Of a stretch of DNA of 64,000 nt, positions 41,157 through 50,797 are shown piece by piece. Position 1 is the first letter of the stretch; every line of letters starts with the position of its first letter. Origin of the DNA: Branchinecta lynchi (Eukaryota; Arthropoda; Branchiopoda; Anostraca; Branchinectidae); contig JAKZAP010000006.1 of the NCBI GenBank assembly GCA_023053575.1, forward strand, positions 18,857,280 through 18,921,279. The letters run 5' to 3'. The position numbers and the translations under genes were made by a program. The notes below the pieces were generated by a model. That model saw only the letters and a list, made by a program, of their open reading frames with translations, searched no databases and was not told where the DNA came from.

Positions 41157-41457
41157 TCCCACGTCCAATAACTGTTGTCTTCTATACATGTTCTGGCCGT
41201 GTGTATACCGGTCCGCGTTATCAAAGTGCGAACACGGCACTCCAACCGACGACAACTTTGCAGAGATCGAACAAGAAAGTGTATTTACATCAACAACATA
41301 TAGAACATTCTTCGACACATACAGCTAGACGCCGTGACTAGTTCACATATATTTATGAGGGAGAGGTCCTGTAAAATAACGTAAGACAAAATCGAGAACG
41401 AACGGATTTTGTCTGGAATGGCTTCAATGAATAACGTAGATGGTTGATTTGTTCAGT

Positions 41458-41490
41458 CTAGATCTTGTCACCCATCTTCACCTTCGACGT
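41458..41490 (-). CDS. ATP6V0B: ATP6V0B exon 5 (33-bp terminal coding exon)
   Basis: A CTTTTTGCAG acceptor precedes [10 protein letters not shown] and a TAG stop. It is easy to miss because of its size, but it matches the conserved C-terminus of c'' and keeps frame with exon 4. Confidence 0.93.
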   Translation of the reverse strand, partial: TSKVKMGDKI

Positions 41491-44400
41491 CTGCAAAAAG
41501 AGACCCTGCTTGAAACAAGGCATGGGGGTGGCTGATATACGCTTCCACTACATTGCCTCGATCCTAGTTCTAACTTGCGGAAAATTTCTCTTCGAATTTC
41601 GCTTCCTTGCCAAAAACTGCACAAAAAGGAGTCACTTTCATGCAGTGAAGCGAAATTCGGCAAGAGTAGCGACAATTAGTGACAACTTTCCTTTAGAAGA
41701 CGAAAAGAATAGCGATGTGCTAACTCCAACGATCATGATTCTTTTTTTCTTCATCAATTTGCTTCTTTAAAGTGAGAAAAACGAGGCACCTGGGCTAGCC
41801 AAAATGTTGGGGGGGGGGGCAAGGTATTTACCAACTGGCTGGTCACTTTTACCGACTATTCTTTGTAGGAAAATCGACTGACTTGACGAAATATCGACTG
41901 AAGTTCCGAAAAACTTACCATTAGGATCCCGACAATGAGACCAAATAGACCAATGGCACTGCCGAAAATTTCGATGATGAGAATCTTCACAAAGAGAGAG
42001 GCATCGGCTGCGTCAGCAAGCGCAGCTCCAGAACCGACGATTCCAACGGCGATACCACAAAAAAGGTTTACTAGCCCAACCGTCAGACCAGCACCAAACA
42101 TGGCATATCCAGAGAAGACATTCTTTTCAATTACGTTTTCGTCATCTGAACTGTACGCCTACAAAAGAGAGTAACTGCAGCCTTCAAATGGTTTAAAATA
42201 TGCATACTTTGAACATTGTCAAAATTAAATACCATAGCCAAAGTGTCCTTAAGTTTGTGTTCCACTCAAGAATGGGCCGACCTTTGCCACTCCAATTGCG
42301 AGCTCTGTAACTGCTTCAACACCCACTCTCGGGTTGCGAAAGATAAAATACTGAAAAATAACCGCTTACAAAGTAAAAGCTCATTCTTGTCCTGGAGAAA
42401 GAAAAGCATTATGAGGTTCAACCCTTAGGTGCTTGGTCATTCTTTCACCCCTTCTTGTTCTACTCACTGGAGTCTTCCATCCACTTTCCCACAGAATCTT
42501 CTGCTATATCACATTCTGAGAACAATGATTAGAAGCATAACTATAAAATAAATAAACTTACCTCAATCATGCCTGATAGGACAATTGCTATGATAAGTCC
42601 ATAAATAGCTACTGCTTCACAGAAAATGACTGAGATCAGATTCTTTGTTTTGATCCTGGGAGCTTTAACACCACCTCCAACAATACTTGCTCCTGTTGTG
42701 AATATGCCTCTGAAAATAAACTAGAATTTAGCTCTACAATCACTGTGATAGGGTAAAGTTAACCAAGATGGTTAAAATGGTAAAGCTACTTTCACCACCG
42801 GTGTGCATGATCTATGCAAAGACTGGCGTCTGTAGCGATAAGGAAGAACAGTCTTGCACAAACGTCGGAGCTCCTGCAACTACCATCACGTAAAAGACCC
42901 CAGACAAAACGCGCCACCGGAAAAAGTCCCTTTTCTGAGAGCAAGGTCTCACGGTCAACCACAAACAGTGAATTTCAGCCAAACATCACCAAAAGAAGCA
43001 AACACAGAAGGAAAGATGGCAGAATCCAGTTCACTCCAGATTGTCCAAGAACCGTTCCGTATTCCCAAACAAACCAGAAGTGATAAAGCAAAACCTAAGT
43101 TGAAGTCTATAACCTGCCGTTTTTTTCAAGAACGGCGGATGCAGTTATGGCACAAAGTGTCGTTTTCTGCACCAGGTTGTAAACGGAAATGTTGTTACTG
43201 ACCAGAATCGACAGGAACAACCAGAGATATGTCGCTACTATCGCTCCGGGTACTGTAGAAATGGTAACAACTGCCGGTTTGCTCACTCTCCAAAAAACGA
43301 GAAGCGTCCTCTCCCACTTTTGCACCCCCCAGCACCCCAGGAAAATTCAGCGCCCCAAAGAACAATGTTCTTTTTCAAATCTGGTCTAAGAAAAAGTTTT
43401 CCAACAGCAGATACGATCTCCTCTGGTTCAAGGCACACAGGAAAGTTCAACCCCCCCCCCCCCCCAGTCCTCTCGTCAGGACTACAGACTGGCCAGCGCA
43501 CACACACAAACAACCGCCACCGCCGTTCCAGTCCAGAGTTTTCCAGAAGTCGAGCTTATCCTCGGAAACAAAAAATGAAAAAGACACCCCACGGCTTGAC
43601 ATCCCCAAAATACAGCTTTCCTCGAATTATTCTCTCCAACGCTAGATCAATTAACAACAAAGTTGAAGAACTAAATCAGGTTCTAATTGATCACAAAATT
43701 GACGTTGCATGCCTCACTGAAACGTGGGCAGAAGGCGAAGGATTGCTAAACATTGACGGATACGACAGCATAATTTCTCCTCGACTAGATGCGTCGGGTC
43801 AACCCGTTACACATGGTGGTGGCGCTGGAATCGTCTGCAGAAGCAGTATCCCGAAAAGGCAACTTTTCCCACCGATTGACAAAGACCACAAGATCGAGGT
43901 AATATGGATCTGGACACGGCCCAAACTGCTTCCTAAAAGTGTCTCCTCAATCATTTACGGTATAGTGTACTACCCACCACGTGGTCCATTCAGGAAACAA
44001 CTACTCGAGCACCTTCAATTCTCCATAGACTACCTCAGAGGAAAGTATCCATACTCTGGCATTATCATTTGCGGAGACTTTAATGATATCAAAGCTCCCT
44101 GGATTGAAACGTCCCTTTTCCTGAAACAAACGGTTAAAATCCCGACACGAGGCAAGAACACCCTTGATTTAATATTCACGTCCCTTCATGAGTACTACAT
44201 GAGTCCAACTCCACTACCTGCACTCGGAATGAGTGATCATGTAACGATTTTTTGGGAGCCCTTGTCTAGTCTTCCTCTGCCTGCTCGAAAAAAAGTGATA
44301 TATAGACCAACTTCAACCGAACAGGAAGCCGAATACAAGAGACGACTCGCCGCCCATAACTGGAAGAGTCTGTACAGTCTAACAAATGGAAACGCAATGG

Positions 44401-47400
44401 CAGACAAATTTTGTTCCGACGTCAATAATATCTACTCCGAAATTTTTCCCGAAAAAACTATTTTCCTTAAAGAACAGGTGAAACCCTGGGTAACAAAAGA
44501 AATCCAGTCTCTGATACAGCGAAGAGATGAGCTTTTTCAAGAAGGTGACAAGGATAACGGAAAAAAACTGCGGAACAAAATCGTTAAGAAGTTGAAAAAA
44601 GCGAGGAAAGAGTTCGGCAGGAAGTGCGATAAGAAAGTCCTGTCAGCTGATCCTCGCAAGTTTCATAAAACAGTTCAGCAGTTAATGGGAAAAGCGATCC
44701 CTAAATTGGAAATCCGGGACGATAACGGAGAGCTACTGTCATCTAGCTCCATAAACGAGCATTTTGCAGCGATTTGCTGCGAACATCCAGGACTCTCCAG
44801 CCAGATCTCCCGCCCATCACAGAAATCCCCTCAATTCACCCAGGAGAGGTTTTCCAGATATTATCAAAGTTAAACCCAAGAAAAGCTACGTATCCTGGTG
44901 AAGTTCCCATCCGTTACGTGAGAGAGTGCGCAAATGAGCTTGCCGAGCCATTGGCAGCCGTCTTTAACCAGTCTCTTGTCGAAGGAATCTTCCCCAAGCA
45001 CTTTAAGCTGGCATACATCACCCCAATACCAAAGAAAGGGACCCCAAAATCCGTGAACGACCTTCGACCAATATCTAAAACGTCAGTTTTTTCAAAAGTT
45101 TTCGAACAGTTTATCTTTAAATGGCTGTACGAAGACGTTAAAGACAAACTCGATGAGCGACAGTACGGATTTCGTCCAGGCTGCAATACTTCCCATTACC
45201 TGGTTCAATATATCCATGACGTTCTAAAGCACCTGGAAACTGAGGGCTCATTTGTTGACACCCTAATCATGGACTTAGTCAAAGCTTTCGATTTTCTGGA
45301 CCACAATGTAGTTATCGAAGAAGCTTCTACGATGGGAGCCAGAAGATTTGTGCTGAGAATGTTGGCAGATTTCCTTCACGAAAGAAGCCAGTGTGTCCAA
45401 CTAAGCCAAGAAGACATCTCAACCTCATTGAACATCACTTGTGGAGCGGCGCAGGGAAGCAAACTAGGGCCTCTCGCCTTCATTATAGTGATAAACAAGC
45501 TCATCATTGAGTATCCAAACCGCTACAAATTTGCAGACGATTTGAATGCTGCCATCTTTCGATCTCTTTCTGATCCACATTCCAACGATCCCGTGAAGAC
45601 CTTGCTGAGGGAGATCAACTCGCAAGCAGCTAACTCTAAGCTGACATTAAGCATCGAAAAAAGCACCATCTTCAGGATCAACTTTCTAAAACGTGAGGTC
45701 CCTCAAATTGGTGACACCAACCTCAAAACTGTGAAAACAGTCAAGGTGCTTGGCGTCCACATCGATGATGACTTAAAATGGGGATCCCAGATAAATGCAC
45801 TCTGTACACAGGCATCTCTGCTTCTACGGTCCTTCAGTCAACTCAAACGGTTTGGCTTTAAAACAAACGTTCTCATTATTTGCTATAAGACTTATGTGCG
45901 CCCTGCAGTTGAATACTGTTGTCCAGTATGGCACTGCGGTCTGACTCATGAACAAAATGACAGACTAGAAAACGTTCAGAAACGGGCCTGCAAAATAATA
46001 CTTGGATATGAATACATTGATTATGAAACAAGCCTAGAACAACTCGGATTACAACTCCTATCAGAACGGCGCCATGACTTAGTCATGAATTTCGGAAGGA
46101 AGTGTTTGTCAACAGAAAAGCACAGGGGGATTCTGCCTGACTACGCAGTAAAAAATGGTGAACAAGCACGCACCAGAACGGCAAATAAAGTAACGCTACA
46201 AACCCACCTAGTCACTCTTGTGATAGATTCCTTAACTCATTTGTGCCATACTTCGTGAAGTTTTTTAACAAGTGAAGACACGTAAAATGTTTTGACAATT
46301 AATCTAATATTACATATTTTATATTTTTATGTTTGACATACCGTTTAATTTTGTTTATTTTTCATGTTGACATACCATTTAATTTTGTTACAAGTTATAA
46401 GTCGTACAAGTTTTAAAACGAATTGTAAATATCAATTATATTTTGTTTAAGTTGACAGTCCTATGTTATCATGTTGTGAAACAGATATTCAGGAATAAAT
46501 GCGATGATTGATTGATTGATTGTACTGTAGTTCAATCTAGACTAGTAAAAACCCAAAATACAATAACACCGACAATCTATGGTTGAATACTTACAAAGCA
46601 GCACCAATCACTGATAAAAAGACAGCCAAGGCAACACCCATAGCTGCCCACATATAAGGTGATATTTCTGACAACCACCATCCTATGTGTATCCTCTCTC
46701 CTTTGCCAGTTAGAGTGTAATAGAGGGCTGAAAAAAATGCATTCAAGATTTAGGGATGAGGCGTTAAGAGATGGGTTGTAACACAAAGTGTTTTCCATCA
46801 TTCTAACAATAGTAACTAGTAGTTACTATTTTCTTTCCAACCTCGTGAAAAGTTACTATACTGACCGTTCCAACGTTCTCAAAATATTAACTATTTGCTT
46901 ACCGCGCTCAGGAGCGTAGTTAGCACGGTGGACACGCGACGAAGACCTGATCAGCCTGCGAAACGACATTTTAAGGAAGATAGACAAACGCATTCCAGCC
47001 TTGACACCAAGAAGCCTGGATTCTTCACGTCATGCATAGTAACTAAGGCACGCAGGGTAGTTAGAACATGATCATGATAAGTTATTAGGGACAAGCAAAA
47101 TCTTTTTGGCTCCTAAATGCAGCTTAGGGAAGTTTTAAGAGAACAAGACCCAATAGAGATTGATTTTGCAATTTACGAAGGCTAAAATTCATTCAGCAAG
47201 TCAGAACTCCAGAAAAAAAGTCGAAGCATTTCTTCTGGTTTGCTCTAGCAAATATTGTGTGTGGGTCCCCACAAACTGGGGTAATTTCAGGGAGCGAGTT
47301 TTTGCTGTCCAACAATGTGTCCATCCCATTGAAAACTAAAAGCCAAAACTAAAACTTCATGTTGTTGACACTTTAAAGATAATCTACATAGCCACATTGT

Positions 47401-50400
47401 CTGACTCCTGCAGTCATGATAAAAAAGTATGTCTCAATACCAAAGTTTCTTTTTCGTTTTACTCCTTTGATACCCAAGATGTAGGCTTTCTAGTTCAACA
47501 TGAAATAAAGTGTCACAATACGGTAATCTAAAATGGTCATATTAAAAGATTAAAACCTTTAAGGATTAGGAGTTTCGTTTAGGTGTATTGCTGAGAGCTA
47601 CTTCATACTCCAGAAGCACTGCTCACTATGCCCAAGAATTCTCACACAATCATATGATTGAAAGGCTTTTGTTCCGCCAAAATGAGGAGACAAGAAAAGG
47701 AAAATAAGTACAAAGGTTAAGGCGTTTACAGTACAAATATCAATTGAGAAGACCTTTGTCTCCTAGGCTTTCAGGCACGGACATTGACTCTCTTGTAGGC
47801 CTACTGTAACTATGCGGGATGCTGTGACTTCATTTCTGTCACAACAGTACAAAAATTTCTGAATTAAGAAAGATTTAACAGTCGGTATGAGTTTAAACAC
47901 ACAACCTTTCAACAGGTCTAACTGATCTAGACAGGTTCTGGTGCATCTAAGGTAGAAAACTAATTCCATAGGGAGCATACAGTCAAGTACACTAGCCCTT
48001 TTTCATTCACACATGCCTGAGTGCTAGACGTCTAGCACTTAGCCACGGTGCTAGACGTTTGAACACTGTACCATGAAATCCATGCATGGTGCATGGATTT
48101 CAGCATGCAGTGCACACATGAACAAGACCAAAGGTGTCTTGTCTTTGCCAGGCTAATCATCAGAGAAAACCGAGTTCAGATATTCTATCTACCTATCTAT
48201 CTATACCTCTATATGCCATATCTATTTTGACGATACTGACCGAAACTTCCTGCTTTACTACTACTGACAAATTTGCGGTTTCGCCCGAATTCGAGCGAAC
48301 TACTATTCCAGCAGAAAAAGAAAATTCAGAAACGAAACCAGCGGATCTCCTTATCCCTATAAAGAACATCTAATCAACTTTAAATAAAACTTTGAAAAAA
48401 AAATGCGGGTACAAAAGGATTCCGGACTACTTATATGTCCGGGTAAAAAATCCTATATAGACTCAGCGTCTCTTCTTACCCCTAAATCTACCATCTAATT
48501 ACTTTTAACATATTTTCTGGTTCTGGCCGGTTTACAGGCGAACTAGTTGTCCGGCGAGAAAATGATTTTCACCATCGGGTTCAGCATGTCTTCTTACCCT
48601 AAAACAAACATTTAATCAACTTCGAATGAAACTGTTACTCCGAACCACCTTTCCGGTTTTGGCCGGATTCCGGAACTGCTTGTCCTGCGAGAAAATGATT
48701 TTCACCATCATGCTCAGCATGTCTTCTTACCCCTAACTCAAACATTTAATCAACTTCAAATGAAACTTTTACTTTTAACAAACTTTCCGGTTTTTGCCGG
48801 ATTCCAGACGAACTACCTGTCCGGAGGGAAAATGATTTTCACCATCGTGCTCAGCATGTCTTCTTACCCCATAATCGACAATCACATTAGCTGTTTAAAA
48901 ATATTTGTTTGTCCCTTAACTGAACCCCATCCGACACCCCCAAATATAGGGCTAGAGAGCCTTACCCTTGACCCAAACATCCTCACCCCAAGTTTCATCA
49001 AAATATCTCACTCCCTTCAAGAGTTATTGTGCTTACAGACGGACGGATGGACAACTTTTGCGATGTCATAGGTATCCCTCCACTTACGTTTGGAATCCCA
49101 AAAAACACAATTGCTATTGTTAAACATAAATAACGATAGAAATTGTGCTTTTTCATGTGTGCACTATATGCTGAAATCCATGCACCATGCATGAATTTCA
49201 AGGTACAGTGGTCTAGCGCTCAGGCATGGTGCTAGACGTTTGAGCACCATGACTGAAAACGGGCTAGTGTACAAGACTGGGTGCATACGGAAATAGAGAA
49301 CAACAGAAATAGTAAAGGCTCCAGTAGCCTAACACTCAAAATGCATGGCATACAAATAAATGTGCTAGAAAAAATAAAATCACAGTAAGTTTATGTTCCT
49401 TCAATGTTTTACTTCCACTCTTCCAGCACTAGCTGCGTTTTTGCATTCCTGTGGACTGTAGCCGTAGCAGTTGGCCTGTGTGCTAATAGGTCGTTTTTGC
49501 ACGCTGTTCGCTGTAGACTTTGTCCTGTGGGTTCGAACAGCAAAAACACATTATAAGCTGCTCAAACGGACAGTGGCGGGAAATTTTAAACTTTTTAAGC
49601 TTACTTCCTGGTTCAAAACTAGTATGCTAACTAACCCAGTGTGCTCTTCTAGACACACCTCAACCTACAGCTACAAAAAATGTGGCACCGACTATACACA
49701 AAAAAATTCCCCGAATACAGAGATTTGACAAGCAAACAATCATTCACAATACTGACATTTAACTTTGCAAAATTCATTTTTGTATTCCAGAATCTCCAGA
49801 TGCTCAGCATCCTCCATTTTTTTGAACTGAACGTTGTATTTAGAACCGAATGGAGGAAAAGCTACAGTTTAAGGAATTTTGGTGATCACGAGTTGGGGTA
49901 CTTCCGAATGTGCTTTGACCATGAAACTTGGCCGGCCGTGCTATGACCATGAAACTTGGCAGGCATGTCAGGGACTCATCAGATTGGCTTAAAAATAGTC
50001 CCTCCCCGATCTGATCATCGCTGTGGGAGGAACAGTTGTCAGTGAGTGGAATAACCATTTCAGATGTACTAGACCAAGCCCATTTTCTGTTGAGATGAGT
50101 ATCGGGAGAGAGATCCAGCCTTGACAACTGCAAACCGTATCTGAAAAACATGCTAACTGTTCTTACAAGTGCCATGTGCCATATGAGCTTCCAGCTTTTG
50201 TTAAAAGGAACCAAGGACAACGGCATCAAGAAGGCCTTTGGCCGTAGCCTGTGGATTTCGTTCTTTGGCCGTTGGACTGAGGAGTAAAAAGCAAACAGGC
50301 TACAGGGAAAGGTTTGCCAAAACACCTAATAAGCACAACTGCTAATCACAGGCATACTGTAAGGCATGCAAAAACGCAGCTACTTTTTTGAAACTCAAGC

Positions 50401-50539
50401 TTTTTCTTTTTCGCAAAAGTTCAGAACCATTTAAATATGTTTTATGAGCCATGGGGAGGCACTTACCAAATACTGTTATAGTTGTAAGGAGCACACCGAA
50501 GAAGGAATAACCCGAGACGCAGGAATATGACCGACCCAT
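41458..50539 (-). CDS. ATP6V0B: V-type proton ATPase 21 kDa proteolipid subunit c'', complete, 5 exons
   Basis: Exons on the - strand, in order: 50539-50467, 46727-46595, 42709-42562, 42158-41919, 41490-41458. The total is 627 nt, 208 aa plus TAG, and all junctions are GT-AG with matching phases. The protein is a membrane rotor subunit of the V0 ring that carries protons in acidifying organelles. Seen: an N-terminal hydrophobic helix (residues 11-24), then two proteolipid hairpins. The essential buried carboxylate is Glu100 in [11 protein letters not shown]. The second repeat carries Glu181 in [10 protein letters not shown]. The block [12 protein letters not shown] and the C-terminus SKVKMGD match metazoan c''. 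Length is normal (human 205). The gene is head to head with SLC35B4 and convergent with AMPK. Confidence 0.96.
41791..41912. mobile_element. remnant of the same hAT-like family beside ATP6V0B exon 4
   Basis: GGGCTAGCCAAAATGTTGGG with a G run, then TTTTACCGACTATTC and AAAATCGACTGACTT, resembles the interior of the element at 23470-23900 in reverse. It stops within a few bases of the exon 4 donor at 41918. No complete ends are visible. Confidence 0.35.
41919..42158 (-). CDS. ATP6V0B: ATP6V0B exon 4 (second proteolipid hairpin)
   Basis: Encodes residues 119-198: cytosolic loop, [30 protein letters not shown] and [13 protein letters not shown]. Acceptor TTTTGTAG, donor GTAAGT at 41918. A transposon remnant begins directly beyond the donor. 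Confidence 0.96.
42562..42709 (-). CDS. ATP6V0B: ATP6V0B exon 3 (essential glutamate)
   Basis: Encodes residues 69-118: [19 protein letters not shown], then the transmembrane helix with the proton-carrying Glu100. Acceptor TTTTCAG, donor GTAAGT. The neighbouring intron 2 contains a LINE beginning about 90 bp upstream of this exon on the gene's strand. Confidence 0.95.
42854..44873 (+). pseudogene. LINE CCCH-finger plus endonuclease frame, one frameshift
   Basis: The first part reads in one frame from 42854 to the first cysteine of finger 1. A run of seven T (43120-43126) then shifts the frame, and the second frame runs to the stop at 44873. Both fingers have spacing C-x7-C-x5-C-x3-H if the shift is ignored. 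A Pro-rich stretch (43449-43465 poly-C) separates them from the AP endonuclease. The fingers probably bind RNA or DNA during retrotransposition; this is inference. Confidence 0.75.
44774..46258 (+). CDS. LINE reverse transcriptase domain
   Basis: 494 codons are open. Blocks seen: [74 protein letters not shown], and a C-terminal segment [17 protein letters not shown]. The active site is FADD instead of YADD, which occurs in this LINE group. In intact relatives this frame is joined to the endonuclease; here the join is broken by one base. Confidence 0.85.
   Translation: MLRTSRTLQPDLPPITEIPSIHPGEVFQILSKLNPRKATYPGEVPIRYVRECANELAEPLAAVFNQSLVEGIFPKHFKLAYITPIPKKGTPKSVNDLRPISKTSVFSKVFEQFIFKWLYEDVKDKLDERQYGFRPGCNTSHYLVQYIHDVLKHLETEGSFVDTLIMDLVKAFDFLDHNVVIEEASTMGARRFVLRMLADFLHERSQCVQLSQEDISTSLNITCGAAQGSKLGPLAFIIVINKLIIEYPNRYKFADDLNAAIFRSLSDPHSNDPVKTLLREINSQAANSKLTLSIEKSTIFRINFLKREVPQIGDTNLKTVKTVKVLGVHIDDDLKWGSQINALCTQASLLLRSFSQLKRFGFKTNVLIICYKTYVRPAVEYCCPVWHCGLTHEQNDRLENVQKRACKIILGYEYIDYETSLEQLGLQLLSERRHDLVMNFGRKCLSTEKHRGILPDYAVKNGEQARTRTANKVTLQTHLVTLVIDSLTHLCHTS
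46595..46727 (-). CDS. ATP6V0B: ATP6V0B exon 2
   Basis: A TTTTTTCAG acceptor precedes 46727 and the donor GTAAGT follows 46595. Encodes residues 25-68, with lumenal loop [11 protein letters not shown] and the second helix ending LSVIGAA, as in human c''. Confidence 0.95.
46728..47986. other. ATP6V0B intron 1, repeat-poor part
   Basis: No element or gene recognised; AT-rich with a few short ORFs only. Confidence 0.5.
47987..49272. mobile_element. foldback element with arms of about 130 bp around a family B element
   Basis: The arm from GTACACTAGCCC to GCACACATGAA (47987-48120) is repeated in reverse complement at about 49150-49272. GCATAC occurs just outside both ends (47975-47980; 49281-49286), possibly a target duplication. 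Confidence 0.65.
48121..49110 (-). mobile_element. family B element inside a foldback element, ATP6V0B intron 1
   Basis: AACAAGACCAAAGGTGTC at the left, then monomers; the right end has ACGGACGGATGGACAAC and TTACGTTTGGAATCCC. The 130-bp inverted arms of a foldback element sit on both sides. Confidence 0.65.
49877..50201 (+). mobile_element. family A fragment in ATP6V0B intron 1
   Basis: Two copies of CATGAAACTTGGC, one A-type monomer, then the right end GCCATATGAGCTTCCAGCTT and TTGTT. The left end is missing. It lies about 260 bp from ATP6V0B exon 1. Confidence 0.55.
50467..50539 (-). CDS. ATP6V0B: ATP6V0B exon 1
   Basis: ATG is at 50539-50537 and the donor GTAAGT at 50466-50461. Encodes 24 residues beginning [16 protein letters not shown], a first hydrophobic helix, and ends in phase 1. 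Confidence 0.92.
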
Positions 50540-50714
50540 CTTCCTGATCTTTTCTCAGCTTCCACTGAGATCCTGTAGTCACAAGACTTCTTGTTTATAT
50601 TTACCCGCAGCTTATGAAGGTAATGAAATGAAATTAAGCACCGCAAACCCTGTAAAACTCTTTACCTCTGTGTTGTGTCTCTAAGAATGGCAGATAGTTC
50701 AAACAATTTGTCCC
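50540..50714. promoter_or_regulatory. bidirectional promoter between ATP6V0B and SLC35B4
   Basis: The start codons face away from each other with 175 bp between them, so both 5' leaders and the core promoter must fit here unless an upstream exon is missed. I see no canonical TATAAA in either direction (only a weak TTTATATTTA at about 50595). No repeat has inserted here, unlike nearly every other non-coding stretch in the window, which suggests constraint. Confidence 0.6.
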
Positions 50715-50797
50715 ATGACTTTCAGGGTCCAGTTTTTTATACTGTTGGTTTTTCTCGGATGCTGTTCAAATGTCGTGTTCCTGGAGTTACTCACTAA
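50687..50797 (+). other. upstream ORF overlapping the SLC35B4 start, out of frame
   Basis: ATG 50687 (context AAGAATGG) starts a 36-codon frame that overlaps the SLC35B4 start in another frame. Its TAA stop is exactly the last three bases of exon 1. If the transcript starts upstream of it, this frame would reduce translation of the transporter. If transcription starts between 50690 and 50714 it is irrelevant. Confidence 0.4.
50715..50797 (+). CDS. SLC35B4: SLC35B4 exon 1
   Basis: ATG 50715 opens 27 residues plus two bases (MTFRVQFF..., GCCSNVVFLELLT). The donor is GTAAAT at 50798. The reading frame is short and escapes ORF searches, but GCCSNV-FLELL is the family signature. An earlier out-of-frame ATG lies at 50687. 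Confidence 0.9.

Larger units (their letters stand above)
42800..46522 (+). mobile_element. nearly full-length CR1/Jockey-group LINE in ATP6V0B intron 2
   Basis: The element lies antisense to the host gene. In order: a basic N-terminal region, two CCCH zinc fingers (43115-43172 and 43230-43286), an AP endonuclease ([32 protein letters not shown]), a reverse transcriptase with FADD at 45530-45541, an AT-rich 3' region with AATAAA at 46495, and a (GATT)n tail at about 46504-46522. Only two single-base frame breaks are visible, one in a T run inside the first zinc finger and one between endonuclease and RT, so the copy is young. The 5' limit is approximate and I could not identify a target duplication. 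Confidence 0.88.

Noticed and set aside
41465..41770. 101-codon + strand frame over the end of ATP6V0B
   Set aside because: It is antisense to the conserved last exon and its intron, with no recognisable domain.
43320..43320. Start codon for the LINE endonuclease frame at 43320
   Set aside because: The triplet there is TTG. The coding frame clearly continues upstream through both CCCH fingers, so it is not a real start.
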